Under the pieces are notes generated by a model that saw nothing but the letters and a program-made list of their open reading frames with translations, did no database searches and had not been told where the DNA came from. Positions 1-12,410 of a DNA stretch of 64,000 nt are shown piece after piece (positions within the stretch are counted from its first letter, which is position 1; each line of letters begins with the position of its first letter). Source of the DNA: Sisyra terminalis (lineage: Eukaryota > Arthropoda > Insecta > Neuroptera > Sisyridae); contig OY292278.1 of NCBI GenBank assembly GCA_958496175.1, forward strand, positions 35,960,001 through 36,024,000. Reading direction: 5' to 3'. Made by a program: the position numbers and the translations under genes.

Positions 1-600
1 CAACATCCAAATGTGCGAAATCGAATAGCCTTTTAGTCATGTTAACTAACATAAAGGTCATAATTTTTTTTCGTTTCACATTTTATTTTCAAATATAAGT
101 GCGTATTTGTGTCGATGAAATTTGGAAAGTGTTTTCCTTATACGATGCAAATATATAATAATAAAGGGTTTTTGAAAATTTCTCCCCTAAAAGAGTTAAA
201 AAACGGTAGCAAAGTTTGTAAGGGATAACGTTTAATAAACAATCGAAATTTCAAATTTAATAATCAATCAAAGTCCGTTAAAAGCGAAACGTTATTACTG
301 CTTAATATAAAACAGTTGATTTTTTATTAGAAACAAAAAATTAGGGTCTGCTTAAAAATTTAAACTCTGATAAATAGATATATCTGAAAAGGTTAAGTTA
401 AGTTTATAAGTGAGCATTAAATTTTTTAGCTTTCACAAATTGCAAACCTGAAAATCCGATACACGTATTCACAAATAAATACATTAGTGAGTGAGTATCC
501 TTTTCAACGTTTTGAATGCGTAAGTGAGGATAACAGAGCGCATGCGTATAGCCTATTCTGCACGGACGCACGGCAGGATAGTCAATTTATATATAAGATA
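1..600 (+). repeat. 600-bp dispersed repeat, copy 1
   Basis: About 90% identical by eye to 47881-48480, from CCAAATGTGCGAAAT to CAATTTATATATAAGAT. It may extend left of the window. It contains the block AATTTCAAATTTAATAATCA that recurs at about 8035, 11400 and 47410. Long frames in it are not conserved in the other copy, so it is not a gene. Confidence 0.65.
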
Positions 601-1584
601 TATAAGAAACGAGGTTTTCAAAATCTTTTCATAAATATTTTTATTTACTATATAAAAGTTAAAAATGCTATTCTATTCAGACAATCCTTAACCGATATTT
701 ATGTAGAAGATATAGTGACAAAATGCCGGTACCAGAATGCAAAATTTCGATTCAGCAATTTTGATGTCGAATATGCAATACTATAAGCTGCAGCTGATAA
801 GGACACAATAAAGGTATTAATATAAAGAACTATTTACGACCACTTAAGAGACCTAAATTTAACCTAGAAGCTCAATTTTTATAAGGAGTTCCCCATATTC
901 TCTGGAGAGAAATTTGAAAGCTTGGTCACTCACCAAGAGCTTTCACTGCTTAAATGGAATAAACTACCACACACACGATATTCTCCAAATCTTGCACCTT
1001 CTGGTCACTGGAAAATCCTTTAGATGGTAAAACCGTAAATTCAAATTAGGAAGTAAAAAATCTCTTGGATTATTTTTTTGCCAACTATGAGCAAAAATTT
1101 TATGAGCATAAAATTATGCTATTGCCAGAGAAATGGCAAAAAGTATTTGGCCAGAATGGCAAATATATTATTTAATAAGATATTTATCCATTAAACGAAA
1201 ATTGTCCTCTATTTTCAAAAAAAAAAAATACTTTCCTGGCAATACATAAAAAATATAGAAAATAGTCATTAATAATTGAGGCGTTGGTTTTAAAAGGGGG
1301 AAAGTCCCGAAAAATATAATAAACTACTCAAGAGTTACAATAATATTTAACAGCACATTGTTGAACTGGTGCAAAACACATACATAAAAAAATTATAATA
1401 AGTTTTTTCTTTTTGTTCTTAATAGAAAGTCATCTTTCTATTAATAAATTAATTTTAATTATCCTTTTTCTAGCTATATTTAAAAAAATGAACCTTTAAG
1501 TCACCCAATTTAATAGAATATATTGTAGTCCAATTTATATAGTATAATTTAATATAATAATATATAAAAATCATACCATAAACA
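601..1584. other. No gene seen
   Basis: AT-rich, without ORFs, repeat boundaries or motifs that I can name. Confidence 0.5.
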
Positions 1585-1735
1585 TAAATTTGAACAGAAG
1601 TTCAAACAAAAATACTCGTGACGTATTGCCCAGATACGTATTTCGATTTCCAAGCAATCTTCCTCAGTGGTCAGCAAGTAGTTTGGATCACTCCGTAACT
1701 GCTTTGTGATGATTCAAAAAATCTTATTTTGACTA
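1585..1735 (-). repeat. PLE-tail-like block, inverse copy
   Basis: Minus-strand copy of the block at 48545. The hammerhead-like motif spans 1641-1667: CTGAGGA, A, GATTGC-TTG-GAAATC with one mismatched stem pair, GAAA. No coding debris nearby. Confidence 0.45.
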
Positions 1736-1774
1736 AAATAATTATTAGCAAACTATTTGGATTTTAGTTGTTAC

Positions 1775-1890
1775 CCGTGAATTATTCCCACCCAACACTA
1801 ACATAATTGACAAGTGGCAGGAATTGGCAATTAAATGAAATCGAAATGACAACAATCAGTTCAAATCAGAAACAGTGATTATTACATTTA
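1775..1890 (+). repeat. Unclassified ~130-bp repeat, copy 1
   Basis: CCCGTGAATTATTC, CCCAACACTAACATAATTGA, AATTGGCAATTAAATGAAA, GAAATGACAACAATCAGTT. The same ordered blocks are at 32940-33075 and 54970-55105, all on the + strand. No terminal repeats or promoter boxes recognised. Confidence 0.5.
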
Positions 1891-3180
1891 TTGTATTTAG
1901 ATTTTAACATGTTTTGGGTGTGGCTTGGAATATTTCACGGGAAGTTACAAGTAAGTAAATTTTTAGTTTTTATTGTAGAACAAATTTAATAATTTTTCGA
2001 AAAATAAAAAAAAAACTAGTACTAAGCTTTAAACAAAACTATTTTCTTTTCGAGGAAGAAGGTATTATTTGATTTGCTTTTCGGATATAAAATATCTATT
2101 TAATGTTTTTCATTTTTCAATGTTATGCTTTAATTGTACGTACCAAATATATTTTCCACATTTTTTTGTTGATCCTGATAATTGTTTGTATATAAAACAT
2201 AAATCAACAATAATATTCAAACGTAAATAAAATACGATATTAAACGTTGGTAAAGTTTGAACAAAAAATTAATTTTCTTCTTAAAAAAACATAGCTGTTT
2301 AAATACAAAAAAAAATGTCTTTAGTTAATTTTGAAATATTAAGGTAAATTAATGTTTCGAGGAATGGAATTACAAAAGAAAATAATTCAAACAAATGGCT
2401 TTTAGAATAACTTCAGTTATACGTATACATTTTTCTTTCGGCTTGTATTTGAATAAAACTGGTAATTATACGGAGTGAAGGTTGAAAAAATACATGGTTC
2501 TTATTTAAGTGGCAATTAATCAAAACTTAATATCCAGACTTTAATTTTGAAACATAAAATAATTCCTCGGAGTTTTACTTATGAAAGTTCTACACACCTA
2601 CTGGTGGCCGAGTGGTCAAGGTTACCACTCCAAAACTACTGGATTTGATCCAAAACAAGTTCTGGGTTTGATCCTCGTATCGAACAAATTTTCTATATTT
2701 TTTCGATTACGGATTAACCCTAGAGTAAATAAAGACCTTAGTAATTATAAAGCAACGGTAAATAACAATTCAAAAAAAAATCTACAATACGTAATTCGTT
2801 TACCCGCAAAATGAAATTAAGTTTTCTATATAGGTTAATGTCGAAAGAGCTTCTGAAAGTTCATAGAGAGTAAATTAAATTCTTTAGTGAAACTATAGAT
2901 AATACAAAGTTTCAAAAGTTTCACTTTCACACATTTGTATCATTGAAAGTTTAATAAATTAAGTTTTCCATTTCTTTAGACTAAGGAAAAGTGTGCGAAG
3001 CCTCAAATTGGTGGTTTGTCAGCTTAGAGTTTCCTCGAAAATCTCAACAGAAACAAATTAGAAAGATTACGAATGAAAACCATGGATTTTTTTTCCTTTT
3101 CGTAGATAATTCGCTGCATTTCAATTTGATTTTAATCTGTCTTTTCGCTTACGAATGCCAATTTTGATTTTTTCTCACTA
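1891..3180. other. No gene seen apart from the SINE
   Basis: AT-rich with long A and T runs; only the SINE at 2596-2770 is recognisable. Confidence 0.5.
2596..2770 (+). mobile_element. tRNA-derived SINE, copy 1
   Basis: Head with A-box-like GTGGCCGAGTGG and B-box-like GGGTTTGATCCTCG, then a conserved tail AACCCTAGAGT...CTTAGTAATTATAAAGC..CGGTAAATAACA. The head resembles a class II (Ser/Leu-type) tRNA; the tail is shared by all copies. It is the most complete copy. Confidence 0.7.
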
Positions 3181-3560
3181 AATTAGGGGTGAGAACCTCC
3201 AAAAAGGCGCAATGCAGTTTTCGCTTAGTAGTCTCGTTAAGTAAACACGGCCGTAATTCTCGAGAGTGTAGCCGACATGACAGAACACGCGCGATGCAAG
3301 AAGTAGAAGATGCTCAAGATGCACTCATCCCCCGAAAACTCACCCTTACTACCCTAGTGCTCTTATATGTGGGTAAATTGCAAATTCGGAGCCATAAACG
3401 AAAGCTACAGCCACAGTTACAGTAATACGACCGTTTGATTTATTACCAACCATTCCCCGACTCTGTTACGTCTACCTAAACATCCCTTATCCGACTTTTC
3501 GTCATCCACCAACCCTACCGAAACGTCACTTGCAAATACATTCACATTTCTGCAAACATC
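3181..3560. other. GC-enriched patch, function unknown
   Basis: Base composition is clearly less AT-rich than the neighbourhood and no repeat match is seen. A 78-codon frame (3189-3425, no conventional ATG at its start) has no recognisable domain. It could be an exon of an unknown transcript or single-copy regulatory DNA. Confidence 0.25.
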
Positions 3561-3652
3561 GAGTGGAACTTGCCTTGAAATGAGATAATAAGTAAAATAG
3601 AGAATTCTATCTCAATTTTTTTAAACGGAAATATTTGCATTTTGCTCTAGAA

Positions 3653-3700
3653 CAGCGAATCTCAACCACTGTGCTGCGGCATTTATGTACTGCGAAATTT
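3653..3700 (+). mobile_element. Fragment of a hAT left end
   Basis: CAGCGAATCTCAACCACTGTG followed by TGCGGCA is typical of hAT termini. The matching right end was not found nearby, so only a fragment is supported. Confidence 0.3.
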
Positions 3701-3794
3701 TAGGTTTATATTTAGGTTAATGTTATTAAATAAGATTAATGTCCGACCGAAACTAGTTCTTACGGCCGAAACCTAAACCAAAACCAAAACTTAT

Positions 3795-4145
3795 TTAGAA
3801 AATTATCTGAGGACGTAGGATCATAAATGAGTTGATATTACATCACTATTATTTCAGCGCAACGTTTCGCAACGTATCAACAATCCTGATTGTTGATACT
3901 CTTGTGACAGGGAACTGTTGTTTTATAACTAATTTAATTTCGATTATTTAAGATCTGCTATATTTGACTTATTCGGTAGACTAATATGGAATCGACAAAG
4001 CAGTTACTTAAATTTAACATAGTTGATACATAAATTTGTTATGACGCCTGAAGAAGGAATAATAAATTCCGAAACGTTGCGCTAAAATAATAATGATGTA
4101 ATATCAACTCATTTATAATCCTACGTCCTCAGACATTTTTCTAAA
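3795..4145. repeat. Inverted repeat of PLE-tail-like sequence
   Basis: Arms of about 80 bp (roughly 3795-3872 and 4065-4145) are nearly perfect complements and share the sequence around ACGTTGCGC and CCTACGTCCTCAGA. The centre holds a 12-bp perfect hairpin (stem TATCAACAATC) and a hammerhead-like motif at 4048-4074. The arrangement resembles the inverted terminal copies left by Penelope-like elements. Confidence 0.5.
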
Positions 4146-4473
4146 TAATTACTTGTCAGGATCGGAATGACTTTCCTTAAAACCAACACTTTCATATATG
4201 GTCATGTTTTCATAGAAAAAAAAGTTAATCAAAATTATTCAGTCTTTACTTTCAGATCTTATAGGTACTTATTAATCATTTAGTCCCCAATATTTGAGCT
4301 AATCGTTAACTTAATATATTGTTATCATTTCTAATTTTAAATAATTTATGCTGAAGTAAATAAGTTGATTTGATAGAAGTGGACTTAATATTTCTTTTTA
4401 ATATTAGTTGCGAATAATATACAATATTAAAAAAAAATACAAAACAAAATTACTTTTTTCCTAATATATTTAG

Positions 4474-5582
4474 TAGGGTGTCCGTTATTTCCCAAATTGA
4501 TTTTTTTACAGCGAGCGCCCCCTGAATTTTTAGTTTAAGATATAAAAAAAATTATCCAATATAATTAAACTCTTAATTTCTTGATTAAACCATGCCGGAA
4601 TCATGTTACTTTTACCATTTAAATAACATGGGATTATTTGACTTGTTACTTTTAATTTTTTTTCTCAGAAACAAATGGATGAAAAGATTTAAGGTTAAAT
4701 TAGTCTGACGTAAAATTTAAGGCTCTACAAAAAAGGGCTCTTACGAATTTTCGATTAAATCACTCCATTAAAATTTATTTAACATTTAACTTTTTAACGA
4801 CAGATCAATCGACTATAGCAGACTATAGGCTCAATAAAAATGATGTTGACTACAAGTTCTGAGAAATTTCTCATAGATGGCGTCAGGTGAAATGGTAAAA
4901 ATTCGAATAATAATTGAACTTTTGTCGATAGTCTCATTAATAAGTATGAAATTCACTTCGTAGGTACGAAATATTGATTAAAGTACGAAAATTTATCCTG
5001 GATAAATTGAATTTCACGACTATAAGGAATTCAGATCTTATATCACCGGTTTTAACTGTCAAAAAATTATTTTTTTTGTTTAAGTTTAACTTTTAGTTCA
5101 AGCCATAAAATTAACACAAATAATCACTGGCGCTCTAATGATAATAATTTTTATTTTCTCTTCCAATGATTTTATAGTTAAAAAAAGTAAAAATGAGCAA
5201 AAAGTTGAAAATATTGCAAGATTTATATTAGGCACAAGTTAAATGTTGAATAACTTTTAATGGAGTGATTTAATCGAAAATTCATAAGAGACCTTTTTTG
5301 TAGAGCGTTAAATTTTACGTCATAATAATTTGACTTTAAATCTTTTCATCCATTTGTTTCTGAGAGAAAAAAAATTAAAAGTAACAAGTCAAATAATCCC
5401 ATATTATTTAAATGGTAAAAATAACATGATTCCGGCATGGTTTAATCAAGAAATTAATTCCAGAGCAATTACTTGGTAATTGTAAATTAATTGTATTGGA
5501 TAATTTTTTTTTATATCATAAACTAAAAATTCAGGGGGCGATCGCTGTAAAAAAATCAATTTGGGAAATAACGGACACCGTA
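4474..5582. mobile_element. Foldback hAT-like element, copy 1
   Basis: It starts TAGGGTGTCCG and ends with the near-complement CGGACACCGTA. Flanking octamers atatttag (4466-4473) and atgtttag (5583-5590) differ at one base. The two arms are inverted copies of each other for about 320 bp each, leaving a unique centre of a few hundred bp without an ORF. TIR sequence and 8-bp duplication suit hAT; a P-element relative cannot be excluded. It sits inside the 3737-5892 element, so it is younger than that one. Confidence 0.75.
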
Positions 5583-5900
5583 ATGTTTAGGTACACAAAA
5601 TAGAGAGTACTCTTTCTTAAATCATAACAACAAAATAATTTATTTTTAAACTTTGATCAGGTTTCTTTTGAACTGAAAAAAAATATTAAACAAAATGTTT
5701 ATGAACTGATAGTTATCAGTATTCATAATTGAGGAATGAAATAATAAGAAAGAAACATAATTTTTTTAACACTTTTATCTCAAGAATTCAGTTTCGGTTT
5801 CGGTCATAGTTTCGGCTTGATCGAAACTACTGAAACTTGATTTTTGGCCGAAACTTGGCTGAAACCGAAGCCGGAAGTTTGGTCGGACATTAAATATGAT

Positions 5901-7574
5901 TTAAAAAAAAAAACCCTGCACATTTTTGTTCGTTAAAATTTATAAATATATGTGATTCAGTTTACTATTGATGTTCGAATTCGTATATATGTAATGTTTA
6001 ATAATATGTTGAAATAATTTGTTATTGTTTAAATTCGTGGGAAAACCTCATTTTTGTAATAATTTATGTAAAATATTTATTTTAATTTGATTCTTGTCAA
6101 AATATATCACTAATCAAATTTATTATTGGAACGTTTATTGTCAAAAGTCCTTAGAGTCTTAATATAAGAGTCTTAGTATAAAACTATTAAAATAATTATT
6201 AATGACCACGTACCTTAAAAGAGAATTATATTAAGTCGAGAAACCGATGAAACGAGTTGTACAAAAATAAAAAAATTAAAATGAAAAAAAATCCTACGAA
6301 AAGAAAAAAAAATATGAATACTTATTATAAATTATCAAATTATGATTCTTTACTTAATGTAAATAAATACTATTTCTAGTGTTGAATCTTTGAATCTTTT
6401 ATTAGTGGCGTTTAGTAGTGTAGTGCATAATGTAAATTATTTCATGCATATAAATACATATATGGTAAGATGTAAGTTATAGATATTATAAATTAGTATT
6501 GTTGTTCAAATAAACACCAGTTAAAGCCTACAGGTGGCCGAGTGGTCAAAGTGACCGCTCCAAAAGTAATAAGATGAAGCTCAAATCTATCTAAAATCGA
6601 GCAATTTTTCGATATTTTTCAATATAAGAATTTTTATTTATTTTAGCCTCTAAAGACCTTGGTAGATACCTATAAAGCGACGGTGAATAATAATAAAAAA
6701 ATATCCGTTAAAAATACTTAATATATTTCATCATTAACAACTACACCTTAAGATACGAGTTCACCAATAAGGAAATCCGACATAGTCTTATAGGATTTCT
6801 CTTATATTGTTTTATAAAATAAATATATCAATGTTCTACAGTAACATTTAATTAGTATTAATTTGAAGCGTAGGTAGAAACCTACCAAATAAGTATTAGG
6901 TACCATTAAAGTAAAAACGATTTCTTATCTTTAATACATTTTAAAGTTTCAACGTAAATTTCTTTATCGTTCTACTTCAAGACTGAAAAAAGTTATCTAA
7001 GAAAGGTTATTAGAATGAATGATAAGGTGAAAACGGAGCTAAGAGGTTATTATACCAAATGTCACGTACTTTGATTTTATCAACCAAAAAATAATTTAAG
7101 GGTAAGTACTTATGTAAATCATTGAGGAAAAAGAAGTAAAAATGAACCTATTTGTCAGTTTTTATAAAAACTTTTGTGACCATTTTTAAAATCAATTCCA
7201 TGAAAAGAAAAAATAGTTTTAAGTAGTAAAACTATTATTTTCTTATTACGATAGTATTATGTAAATTTTCTTTGAGTAAAAGTCATTTTTTTGTTGTTTG
7301 GTATGATGGTGTTAAGTATTGAAATATTGCTGGCACAATTCCAAATTCCCGTTCTTGCTATGTCTCAAATGAAGTGTAACTAGCAGAGGAAAGCTTTTTT
7401 CTGGCAAATAAATCAATTTTCAAGCTTTTTAAATATTGCGCTGTACATCAAAGTATCATAAATTGGTTCAATATTTTTCAGTTGTTAGAATAAATTTGTA
7501 TTTTTTAAAAGCTCGATTTCTATGTAAAGTTCACTTTCGTTGTAATGTAGTACATATATTTATGAAATTTATTT
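5901..7574. other. No gene seen apart from the SINE
   Basis: AT-rich; contains the SINE at 6525-6695 only. Confidence 0.5.
6525..6695 (+). mobile_element. tRNA-derived SINE, copy 2
   Basis: Head CAGGTGGCCGAGTGGTC, a degraded B box, and tail with GACCTT and TATAAAGCGACGGTGAATAA. Confidence 0.65.
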
Positions 7575-8100
7575 TATTTTAAAACTTGCTGATGCCTACG
7601 ATTTCGTCTACGTGACGTATGTTTTGGTAATGTTTTCCTTTTAGATTTGCTGTTTGTCGTGGGAAATGTATGTCTAACGACTATTAAGGTTGTTGATAAA
7701 GTCTCCCGTTATCCCTTACAAAATTTGTCACTTGTTTTCACCCTTTTTTGGAGGAATTTTCAAAAAAAAAAAAAAATTATCACGTATCTATTAACTTCGT
7801 ATAAGAAATCAATTTCTAAATTTTATCAGTCAATCGAAACAAACGATTTTATATCTTTACTTATATATGATTCTTCTGTATATGTATAAAGGGCTGAACT
7901 CCTCCAAACCACTGAACCTATTCTGTTGAAATTTTCTGTGGATATTTAAGTGGGATCTAGGATAGTTTAGATTTACAATTGGACCATATAGGTGAAAAAA
8001 ATTCAAAAGCTGTAACAAATTTTGTCTATTCAACAATCAAAATTTCAAATTTAATAATCAAATAACCGTTACATATGAAACATTTTACATCAAACATTTT
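7575..8100 (+). repeat. Dispersed AT-rich repeat, unclassified
   Basis: Starts CTGATGCCTACGATTTCGTC, a sequence type common as dispersed repeats in insect genomes, then GAACTCCTCCAAACCACTGA and AATTTCAAATTTAATAATCA. Related pieces: 11290-11690 (+), 51690-51760 (-, GACGAAGTTGTGGGCATCAG) and 53040-53090 (-, CTGCTGGGTTCAGCTAGT). Confidence 0.45.
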
Positions 8101-10237
8101 TCTGTGTTTTCTAAGGCCTGAAAAACACTACGAGAATAAGAGACAATCACACATTTATTTATGTTTTCATTTTTTAAGATTCAACCAATTGCTATTATCA
8201 TTATTTATTATTAGTATTATCGTTTAAATTTTCTTCTTGAACTACCTTCTAAGGTAGTGTTTCCTAGGCAGTGAACTCCAAGGGTTCGGTGAGTCAGTCT
8301 TGCAGGCTTGGAGGATATCAGGTTTTAATTATGTTATTCTTTGTTTCTAATATTCCTATTCATTTTGGATCCCTTTGAGTAAATTTACATCATCTTTTTG
8401 AATATGAAACATTATATGTTATTTATCCTACTAAAAAGGGTTCGGTAAATACGCGTATGAAACTGGTGGGGTCAGTTCTTTCAAAAAGGTTAAAAATCAC
8501 TGTTCAAGGGTGTTTTAGCCCCAATTTCGAATTAAAAATAAATAAAACAGGCCACTAAGAGATTTGGACTCAAGCCTATTATATGCATACCATAGTATTA
8601 TAAATACGTTAGCCACTTAGTTATTAAGATATGCAACAGTAATGTTGTTTGAATTTAAGAATTTATATTTCAAAAAAAACAATTTTTGGACTTTAAAAAG
8701 AATTTACTCTTCTTATTATTGGATCAACTATAAAATTGTTTAAACAAATTTATTTTTTGTTTGTATGATTTTTAAAGGCCTTACCAACGATGTATGACAA
8801 GCATATATATAGCGACTTTTTTTCATCCCCTAGCTTTACGTAGGGGTTACCTTGTTTTAATGTTTGTTAGTAAATATACGTATGTAGCTTGTATTGAGTG
8901 AATCATTATTTTGTATCGTAATATCAAATTTCAGTAAGACCGGTTGTTCTGATCTTTAGTTATACGAAAACATACAGACAGACAGATAGACCAAATTTAA
9001 AATACGTTAAATATGGAATAAGAAAATTAAAAAAAATATTTTCCCTAAAATTGGGTTCAAAATTTAAATGTGCAGACAGACGTAAGAATTGTCTATATTT
9101 TTATAGATACACATATTTAATTACCGTATATTCATAAGATATATTTTGATTTTTATAAATTCTGCTTAAAAATGTATATTGTTATTGCTATTGTCTTCTT
9201 AACTGTTTCTCAGGGTTAAAGTTTCGTCCAATAATTTCTTCTATCATTGATTTTGGTGATTTATTTTGTGGATGTTTCAATGTTTATATTGACATTTCGT
9301 TTAACGTGTTAGTTACGGTTTATTTCACATTGTTTAATTTCTCCTCGATATTTGAATTATTGTCAATTATTTGAAAATTAAGCATTAAAGTAAACAATAA
9401 TTATAGAGTTCTAAGAAAATATCAAATAAATCCGAGATCCGAAAAAAAAATAATTTCAATCGTGAAAAAATTCCTGGAAATACACCAAGGTATTTCATTT
9501 CAAAGTAACTTTAATTGCTTTCGAAACACTCTAAAACCAATTTTCTTCCCTTTGATTTATGTAGAAAATAAGGGTGAGAAAGATTTATATTATTTTTTTT
9601 TCAAATTAAAATTTGAATATTTCCTTTCACTTTGATTGGTAAAATGAAAAGTATTGCTTTTTCAATCAATGAAAAAGTGAAGAAATTTAAAGAAATTGGT
9701 GTAAAGAAAAAAATCAAACAAAAGATACAAAAAGAGCCATAAAATTGCTTAGCTTTTTTTTATTCAGATAGAATATTTGTACTGGAAAATGAAAAAAAAG
9801 AAAAAGAATGCTAATAAATCGTTTCCAACATTGCGAGTATGAAGTATTTTTCGTCTGGCTTTAGTGAAATTATTTAAAACGAGAAATAACTAAAAAAAAA
9901 AATTAATTGAACTAAAAAAAATATATAAACCTAAGCTTTGAATTTGAAAATAAAACTAGGATACTTTACGTGCCTTTGTAGCAAAACAGCAAATTAAAGT
10001 AATTTATCAGATTTGAAGTTTCATTATTCTAGTAATAATCCTAAAAGATATTTTTTTTTATGTTAGAGTAGGTACTATTAATATTCTACAAAAAAAAAGA
10101 TGATTTATGAATAACCGATCATGTTGAACCCTTTTTTCTTTACCTATATTTATAAAATCGTTCTGGCTGATCCAATGAATGAGAATCAAACTACAGCCAA
10201 AACTGCTGGTCGTAGAGTAGAGAAATTTGGAATGAAC
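8101..10237. other. No gene seen
   Basis: AT-rich. A patch near 8810-8995 (CATCCCCTAGCTTTACGTAG, ACAGACAGACAGATAGACC) is of the kind found in dispersed insect repeats. Confidence 0.45.
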
Positions 10238-10245
10238 ATCGTTAT

Positions 10246-11282
10246 TAGGGTGTCCGTTATTTCCCAAATTGATTTTTTTACAGCGATCGCCCCCTGAATT
10301 TTAAGTTTAAGATATAAAAAAAATTATCCATTACTATTAAGCTCTTAATTTCTTGATTAAACCGTACCGGAATCATGCTACTTTTACCATTTAAATAACA
10401 TGGGATTCTTTGACTTTTTACTTGTATTTTTTTTCTCAGAAACAAATGGATGAAAAGATTTAAGATTAAATTATTCTGACGTAAAATTTAACGCTCTACA
10501 AAAAAGGTCTCTTATAAATTTTCGATTAAATCATTCCATTAAAAGTTATTCAACATTTAACTTGTGTCTATGTTAACTACAAGTTCTAATAAATTTCTCA
10601 TAGATGGCGTCAGGTGAAATGGTTAAAATTCGAATTTTAATTGAACTTTTGTCGATAGTCTCATTAATTAGTATGAAATTCACTTCGTAGGTACAAAATA
10701 TTGATTAAAATATGAAAATTTATCCTGAATAAATTGAATTTCACGACTATAAGGAATTCAGATCTTATATCACCGGTTTTAACTGTCAAAAAATGCTTTT
10801 TTTTGTTTAAGTTTAACTTTTAATTCAAGCCATAAAATTAACACAAATAATCACTGGCGCTTTCATGATAATAATTTTTATCTTTTTATTCAATGATTTT
10901 ATAGTTAAAAAAAGTAAAAATGAGCAAAAAGTTGAAAATATTGCAAGATTTATATTAGGCACAAGTTAAATGTTGAATAACTTTTAATGGAGTGATTTAA
11001 TCGAAAATTTGTAGGAGCCCTTTTTTGTAGAGCGTTAAATTTTACGTCAAAATAATTTAATCTTAAATCTTTTCATTCATTTGTTTCTGAGAAAAAAAAA
11101 ATAAAAGTAAGAAGTCAAATAATCCCAAGTTATTTAAATGGTAAAAGTAACATGATTCCGGCACGGTTTAATCAAGAAATTAAGAGCTTAATTGTATTGG
11201 ATAGTTTTTTTTACATCTTAAACTAAAAATTCAGGGGGCGATCGCTGTAAAAAAATCAATTTGGGAAATAACGGACACCCTA
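10246..11282. mobile_element. Foldback hAT-like element, copy 2
   Basis: Same family as the element at 4474: TAGGGTGTCCG at the left end and the exact complement at the right. The target duplication atcgttat is perfect at 10238-10245 and 11283-11290, so insertion boundaries are certain. Arms of about 320 bp again form a long inverted repeat. There is no coding content. Confidence 0.85.
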
Positions 11283-11289
11283 ATCGTTA

Positions 11290-11690
11290 TATATGACGTA
11301 AATATCCGATAAGGACGGATTTTTGAAAATTCCACCACTAACAGGGTGAAATGGAGTGGTAAAGTTTATATATAGTAACACATAAAACCGTCAACAAACG
11401 AAATTTCAAATTTAATAATCAAAGTCCGGTTAAATACGAAACATTATTGGATATAGATAAAAGATTAAAAATAAAAAATATAAAAAAGCAATAGTAATAA
11501 AGCTTTTAGTAAATACGTTTTTAAAACTGTCCATTTATAAAATCGTGTATTTATATACCTCCTCTACCAGATGAAATTCGTATAATCGGTGTATTATTAA
11601 AAAAAGTATCTGAAAAGAACTTTTTTTTTTTTGAAAATTCCTACCTTAAAAGAGTGAAAAGGGGTGACTAAGTTTGTATCAGATACCACT
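11290..11690 (+). repeat. Dispersed AT-rich repeat, further copy
   Basis: Contains TTTTTGAAAATTCCACCACT and GAAATTTCAAATTTAATAATC, then a second start of the same motif at 11632. No coding content. Confidence 0.4.
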
Positions 11691-12214
11691 GTAGCAAAAC
11701 AACAGATAAAAAAAATTTACGGAAAAGAATTATTCTTTAACCTTAATTTTCTGGAAATAATGATTTTTCATTTTATTTTGAAAAAAGAAATTTATCAAAA
11801 TTAAATTAATCAATTTGCATATAAAATAGATCGTTTCTCTTCATGTCTATCCATTGAAAGTTCGATCAAATGAAATTCTCTTATTTGATTTTACTCTTTC
11901 TTTTTGGAGTTGGTATATAGGTTATTCTCATTGTTGTCAATATACCAATATTTTCTATAACCAACTTAGAACTTGATCAATTTCAATTTTTACGATTTTT
12001 TTTTTTCGAATTTTTGATCAATCAAAAGAGATAATTTTTTTCTTCTTCTAGACAAACTAATAAAGATGATGAATTTTAATAAACAAATAGAAATAACGAT
12101 ACGATAACTATTTCAATTTCCAGGGTATACATTTTTTTTATCTATTAATTTTCACTGTATAAGTCAAAATTCCTTAAAATTTTGAGTAAAATATTGTAAC
12201 AGAAAGGAACAAAG

Positions 12215-12386
12215 TATGTCTCTCTCTTTGTGCCATGCCATTTGTGCACGCGATTGGCTGAGTGACTTCTATCTCTCTCCTACCAATGCGAATGTACATA
12301 TAGATTGTTCTGGAAACATCTTGTAGGTGGTGGAACGTTGGCGAATATTGGAGTATATTCTAGAATGTTGGGTTGCGGGTATATAA
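12215..12386 (+). promoter_or_regulatory. Heat-shock-type promoter without a heat shock ORF
   Basis: Order on the + strand: CT/GA tracts at 12219-12227 and 12272-12279 (GAGA-factor-like), inverted and direct CCAAT boxes (12253-12257, 12283-12287), then heat shock element half-sites in a single 5-bp phase: TTC 12308, GAA 12313, GAA 12333, TTG 12338, GAA 12343, TTG 12348, TTC 12358, GAA 12363, TTG 12368. Orientation alternates as HSF trimers require; 12358-12365 is a perfect TTCnnGAA core. TATATAA follows at 12380-12386. This is the architecture of insect hsp70-class promoters. HSF response is inferred; the sequence pattern is direct. Confidence 0.75.
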
Positions 12387-12410
12387 GGCGCTCAGCTCAA
12401 GCCCAGGGAC

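Larger units (their letters stand above)
3737..5892. mobile_element. hAT-like non-autonomous element with CGAAAC-rich ends, host of nested insertions
   Basis: The ends are inverted: TAATGTCCGACC at 3737 and its complement ending at 5892. Flanking octamers aataagat (3729-3736) and aatatgat (5893-5900) match at 7 of 8 positions, as for an old 8-bp target duplication. Subterminal regions repeat CCGAAAC-type units in opposite orientation at the two ends. Most of the interior is later insertions: a PLE-tail-like inverted repeat (3795-4145) and a foldback element (4474-5582). No transposase remnant was seen. Confidence 0.6.

Noticed and set aside
487..786. 99-codon + frame
   Set aside because: Lies mostly in the 600-bp dispersed repeat, and the frame is not kept in the copy at 47881-48480.
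2596..2680. tRNA gene (A and B boxes visible)
   Set aside because: No cloverleaf acceptor stem and the same head recurs with a common non-tRNA tail at eight places: a SINE.
3189..3425. 78-codon + frame
   Set aside because: No family resemblance and no conventional start codon; kept only as a GC-enriched patch.
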